A stretch of 64,000 nucleotides of DNA. Origin: Megaleporinus macrocephalus. Its lineage: Eukaryota > Chordata > Actinopteri > Characiformes > Anostomidae. The DNA lies in NCBI GenBank assembly GCA_021613375.1, contig CM038725.1:13903589-13967588 (forward strand). Reading direction: 5' to 3'. Below the pieces are notes generated by a model. That model saw nothing but the letters and a program-made list of their open reading frames with translations. It was not told the DNA's origin and searched no databases. Made by a program: the position numbers and the translations under genes. Of the stretch, positions 59,650 to 64,000 are shown in pieces (positions within the stretch are counted from its first letter, which is position 1; every line of letters begins with the position of its first letter).

Positions 59650-60424
59650 TGCTAAGCCGCCTGACACATGAAAATGCTATTATTAAAATTTATGAATGCT
59701 ACACTAAATAAATACAGCCGCATGTTTATGAGGAGCATGTAGTTCATTATCGTCCCTGATGGTTGAAATTCCTAAGCGAGACCTCCGCTCTAGTCACAAA
59801 CAAAGAGCGATATTTCAAAACGCTTAAGGTGATCACAGTCGAACATTCTGCTCTGACCTTCAAAGCAGAGACGGAACGACCTTTTCCTCTTACTTGACGT
59901 TTGCTGGTGCTTTAGCATGATGCCACGGCTCCCTCTGTGACACATGGTCCGCGAGGCATACCTTAATGCCTTAAGTCAAGCGTTCGGTTACAGGACCAGA
60001 CAGTCCGCAATTGATCAGCTTCCCTAATCCCCTGGACTTCTAAAAACAGAGCATTCCTTTATTTGGCATTTGCAGTGTTTGTGGAATGAACCGCTGGCGT
60101 GTGGCGTGTGCATGTGCGTGCTGGGAAGCCGGGGGGGGGCTTTACTCCTGACCAGGAACAGGCTGGGTTGTGGGTGGGATGGGCTTGAGTACAAAGCTCC
60201 TAAAACCTCTTTCCTGCCTGCTTCACATCCAGCACACATGTGTGCATTTGGAAGATGAGCTTTCTTTACTGATTGGAGACCAGTTTTGCTTTGACGCCTA
60301 AAACGGTTAGTTGTGCGGCAGATCTGATTTACAGGTTATCACCCAAGACATGTGGAGCAGTGGAACTTTATAGTCCACCAATTAGCAGCATGAAAACACA
60401 CTGTATATAAAAATATATCATTAT
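59650..60424. other. setbp1 intron, no feature seen
   Basis: Unique-looking DNA with no recognised exon. A G-run occurs at 60131-60138. Confidence 0.5.
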
Positions 60425-60678
60425 ATATCATCTGTGTTCAAAGAAAAGCATGAATCTCCATTTTTGTTGATTTTTATTTTTCTACGTCGTTTGGACACAG
60501 CGGCTGCCGTTCACACTGTGTGAAAGTTTTATAATGAACGGATTAAAAGAAGTGCTCCAAAATAGCTTGGGGAAAATTCTGGTTCCATTGACTTACATGT
60601 AAAGCAAAGACTGTTTTTGGCCTCTCCTGTAAAGTCGCCATTGTGGAGAAACTTGTTTTCTTTGGACAGTAATGATAT
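60425..60678. mobile_element. MITE family A, near full-length copy
   Basis: Opens ATATCATCTGTGTTCAAAGA and closes TTTCTTTGGACAGTAATGAT. Internal matches are CGGCTGCCGTTCACACTGTG and TTCCATTGACTTACATGTAA. It is in reverse orientation relative to 18471-18708. Confidence 0.8.
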
Positions 60679-60782
60679 ACGTGTGTAAGTTGTTAGAAGC
60701 ATAGGACTCCAACACGATACACAGCCCACCGCATCGTACCTTTACTGCATTACATCAAAACCAGACCACGAATACCCAGTAA

Positions 60783-61041
60783 TGCCTGGTTCACACTACA
60801 CGACTGTTTGAGTCGTCAGGGTTTTGTGCCGTTCACACTATGTGACTGGTTGAGCCTCTAATCACAAATCTTTCAGTTGTTTTAGCTTTTAAACTACATG
60901 ACTGGCAGTTCACATTACACGACTGAGCGAGCGCCGAGTGGTCGACGATTTGCCTCCGAGCAGAGGTTTTTGTCGGCGATCTGCAAAAAACAGTCGGCGA
61001 CTAAAAAACAGGCTAAAATCGTGTAGTGTGAACTAGACATA
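60783..61041. mobile_element. MITE family C with inverted ends
   Basis: The left end is TGCCTGGTTCACACTACACG and the right end is CGTGTAGTGTGAACTAGACA. Internal partial copies of TTCACACTAYRYGACTG make it a subterminal-repeat element. The pattern is familiar as a non-autonomous fish transposon. Length is about 260 bp and it has no gene. Confidence 0.75.
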
Positions 61042-62100
61042 AGTAACAAATTAACCAAATTTTTCTAATTCAACCCAATAAATCTACACATGTAGAAACT
61101 GACAGTGAGTTTCTTGTTCCAGGCCTCCTGTGTGCTACAGCTGAGCTTTGTACTTCCTGCTCATTGTCACTAGTGACCCTCTGGTGGTCTCTGGTGGAGC
61201 TTTTCCCCTGGTGTGCTGAACCATTTTGCTGGCTGCAGTAGCAGAGGTTTATCTTTGGACTAGAAAGCTAAACATCTCTGACCAAAACACAAGAAGCAGG
61301 GTCGTCTCCTGGGGGAATAATGGGTCTCTTGTATCTCCTGGTTCTTCATAATGAGAATATATGTTATAGAGTCTCAGTGACAGTATCAGCACAGAGGGGT
61401 TTGTACAGTGGTAAACAGTGGAGTGTCAGTGTCCATAACTTATTAGCTACGAAAGCTTGGTAGATCTAAGCAACTTCAGACACCAAACAAGTCTCAATTG
61501 ATTAACCGCCCACAGAAATTGTGATCACTTGGTTGTTTTCACCCGACTGTTCCTTTAAGGGCAGATGTTGTTGAGGCGGAAGCTGCTCCTAGTCCAGCAT
61601 TAAAGGGCAACCCTCGCCCAGGGCACTGAGCCTGGAGCAGCTGCTCGTCACCTCCCCCTCACCTGCCTGAGCACGAGCGACCAGACCGACTCTCATTAGA
61701 GACAGAGGCAAGTGGCGAATTAACCACTACAGCCTCGAGACAACAGACACGCAGAGATGTCAGGATTACCCCAGAGAGAGGTGTCTATACCACTGGATAC
61801 TTCATTTAGGAACGATATGGACTCGGTGTAGATTCAGAGCGCTGCAGATGAATGTTAAGCAGAGCCAGCCAAACGATCTGTGCCAAAAAATGCTAGTGGA
61901 GCGAAACCGTCTTATTTACAAATGAAATCTGAAATGACACACCGCATTCTCCTGCTTTAGTTTTTGGCAGGCATCTTGTTTGGTTTTAGAGGCAGAACTT
62001 TGGATTTAATTGACTCTGTGGTTCCAAACTGGAAATCAGAGACGTTTTCTCATAAAAAAAAAACGAAAAGAAACTTAAACCTACTGCCTTAAGAGTACCC
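61042..62100. other. setbp1 intron, no feature seen
   Basis: Unique-looking DNA with no recognised exon or RNA. Confidence 0.5.
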
Positions 62101-62155
62101 TCGACGTCTCTGTGCTCGTTCTCTCTCTCTCTTTCGCTGTCTTAGCAAACACACA

Positions 62156-62156
62156 T

Positions 62157-62203
<47 letters not shown>

Positions 62204-62321
62204 GCCCTTCAAATAGTTCTCTGCAGCTCTTTATTTGGCAAGATGCCTGGTGGCTTGAGTGTTTCATTTTTCCCTGTGTATAGGTCTGGGCAGATGTCCA
62301 GGAAGGCCTCAGCACAAAGAA

Positions 62322-62352
<31 letters not shown>

Positions 62353-62366
62353 GGGGGGGGGGGGTT
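62156..62366 (+). repeat. (CA)n and (GA)n/poly-G microsatellites
   Basis: CA repeats at 62158-62199, GA repeats at about 62322-62353, and a G run at 62353-62365. Confidence 0.95.
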
Positions 62367-63700
62367 GAGAGAGGGGAAGGGAGAGGCAAAGAAGCTTCCC
62401 TGAAAAACCTAGTTTGCCTGTCATAACCGTTTCCCTCCAAAACCCAAAGTGATTTATACGATCCTCACGCGGCTCCATAGGCTTTGAGACAACACTTACT
62501 CTTACCCCCCCCCCGCCCCACACTTTACCCCCCTTTTCTGCCCCAGCACGTCCTGGCCCTGCCCTCATGCAGCCCCCTGCACCTCGGCCCCTGGCCCCTT
62601 TTCTTTTTCTCTCCCTTTCCCTTTTTCTGCGGAGGACCACCCTCCCCTGTGGGAACGGCGTTCAGCAGCGCCCCCCTCCCCTCCCAACAGACCCCCTCTG
62701 GTTCCATTGAGCTCCAAGCTCCCCTCTCTGATCTGGCCCGGCTTTGTGTGACCGGCTGACAGGTCCAGAGCAAACAAACAAAATGAATACTAACACTCCT
62801 TTGTGCGCGCTTCCCGACGAGCAGCACTTAAGGGGGATGGAGGGGTGGAGGGCTGAGAAGGCCCGCAGTAAGGGAGCTGGGAGCTGGAGGGGGTGTGGTG
62901 GTGGGGAAACTGTGGTCTTTTTTGATTCTCCAGCCACTTGCTCCCCACTCCCACCGCCCCATCTCCCCCACCCCACCCCCCCTTCCAGCTTCCCAATCCT
63001 CTCAGAGAGTCTCCCCTCCCATAAGCTCCGGCGAGAATAAAGAGGCCCATTGAGTGAGCCTGCGAGCTCCGGCGTCTTAAGGTGTGCCTGGCCTGGTGTG
63101 TGTCTGGGTGGTGGTAGTGGCGGTGGCGGTGCTGGGCCTATAGCGGGCCTCTCAGGCCGGCAGTCTATTCAGCAGACCACACCTCCACAGGCCCACAGGC
63201 TTCTCCATTCAGCCCCTCTCCAGACCCACGCTCCCCCATTCAAAAGCTGCTCACACAAGTGAGACGTTACATGGGTCGGGGGCTTGTGGCCCCTTGACAA
63301 GTTCATTTTTGAAGTTCAATCTGGTAACGACACAGTAAACTACAGCGATGTCCTGCGGTCTGATGGAGTGCATATACTGGGACCAGTAGTGCACAAGTAT
63401 AGACCAACACACGCTTCTCACGTTTCGTTTACTACAAATCAGGCACGGCCGTTTCAGTTTAATGGCATCATTCAAACAATATTTGAGAGTCTAAGACTCT
63501 TAAAGCCTCAGTACACGTGTCTGTGTTGCAAAGATAATGTTCAGCTGGCTTGGCTAACAATATGAGATTATCGTAGAGAAAACGAAGAACAACAGCCTCC
63601 AGTGATGAAAGCTCTCCACGACAAAATCTATGATTGGTCAGTGCAATAGAAGCTCATACGCAAGTGAATCTTTTCTCATCTCAGGCCTGGTAGTGACTTG
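62367..63700. other. setbp1 intron, GC-richer, low-repeat DNA, no exon seen
   Basis: Many overlapping frames on both strands at 62209-63050 reflect C-rich composition (CCCCTCC and CCACC runs), not a gene. The segment 62700-62830 is unique-looking and could be regulatory. No supportable exon. Confidence 0.45.
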
Positions 63701-64000
63701 GCTGGTTTGGCTGGTAGTGTACTAAAACGTTTGACTGGTAGTGTACTAAAACGTTTGACTGGTAGTGTACTAAAACGTTTGGCTGGTAGTGTACTAAAAC
63801 GTTTGACTGGTAGTGTATCTAAAACGTTTGACTGGTAGTGATCTAAAACGTTTGACTGGTAGTGTATCTAAAACGTTTGACTGGTAGTGTACTAAAACGT
63901 TTGACTGGTAGTGTATCTAAAACGTTTGACTGGTAGTGTATCTAAAACGTTTGGCTGGTAGTGAATCTAAAACGTTTGACTGGTAGTGATCTAAAACGTT
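63701..64000 (+). repeat. 24/25-bp minisatellite, runs off the window end
   Basis: About 12 units of the form TTTGACTGGTAGTGTACTAAAA, with one-base length variants (TGTATCTAAAAC, TGATCTAAAAC) and GGCTGG for GACTGG. It is truncated by the window edge. Confidence 0.95.

Noticed and set aside
62209..63050. Several proline- or glycine-rich frames on both strands
   Set aside because: Caused by C-rich and GA/CA-repeat composition. Many overlapping frames, none with homology.

Overview
This window looks like nuclear DNA of a ray-finned fish. It has widely spaced coding exons with canonical splice sites, a large amount of interspersed and tandem repeat, fish-type Tc1, hAT and piggyBac-like DNA transposons, and tRNA-derived short elements. 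The repeat repertoire is reminiscent of otophysan fishes (characins, catfishes and relatives), but that is only an impression.

The one gene I can support is setbp1 (SET binding protein 1), on the minus strand. Two coding exons are visible: a 3.37-kb central exon (43932-47301) and the terminal coding exon (38686-39185), separated by a 4.7-kb intron. Both join in phase 1. Together they carry three AT-hooks, a conserved phosphodegron-like DSGIGT motif, an HCF1-binding-type DHYY motif, a Lys/His-rich tract and the SET-binding C-terminal region. The N-terminal exons are not found between 47.3 kb and the window end, so that intron is at least 16.7 kb. Everything below 38686 is 3'UTR and/or downstream intergenic DNA.

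Layout. 0-4.4 kb: a 2.76-kb array of a 20-bp unit inside a fold-back pair of SINE-like elements. 4.4-22 kb: repeat-rich intergenic DNA with several MITE-like elements, microsatellites and a 19-bp minisatellite. 22-32 kb: a MITE, a second copy of it split by a nested 5-kb hAT-like element that carries a 3.7-kb 71/72-bp minisatellite, then a decayed Tc1-like transposase. 33-38.7 kb: sparse intergenic DNA and probable setbp1 3'UTR. 38.7-47.3 kb: setbp1 exons. 47.3-64 kb: setbp1 intron with low-repeat stretches that could be conserved enhancers, a hAT MITE, two more SINE-like copies and a second array of the same 20-bp unit in the opposite orientation.

The most unusual structural signal is that both 20-bp arrays (about 138 and 130 units) are direct expansions of the head of the same SINE-like element, at the sequence that matches an RNA polymerase III box A. 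I see no operons, CRISPR arrays, rRNA genes or intact tRNA genes.
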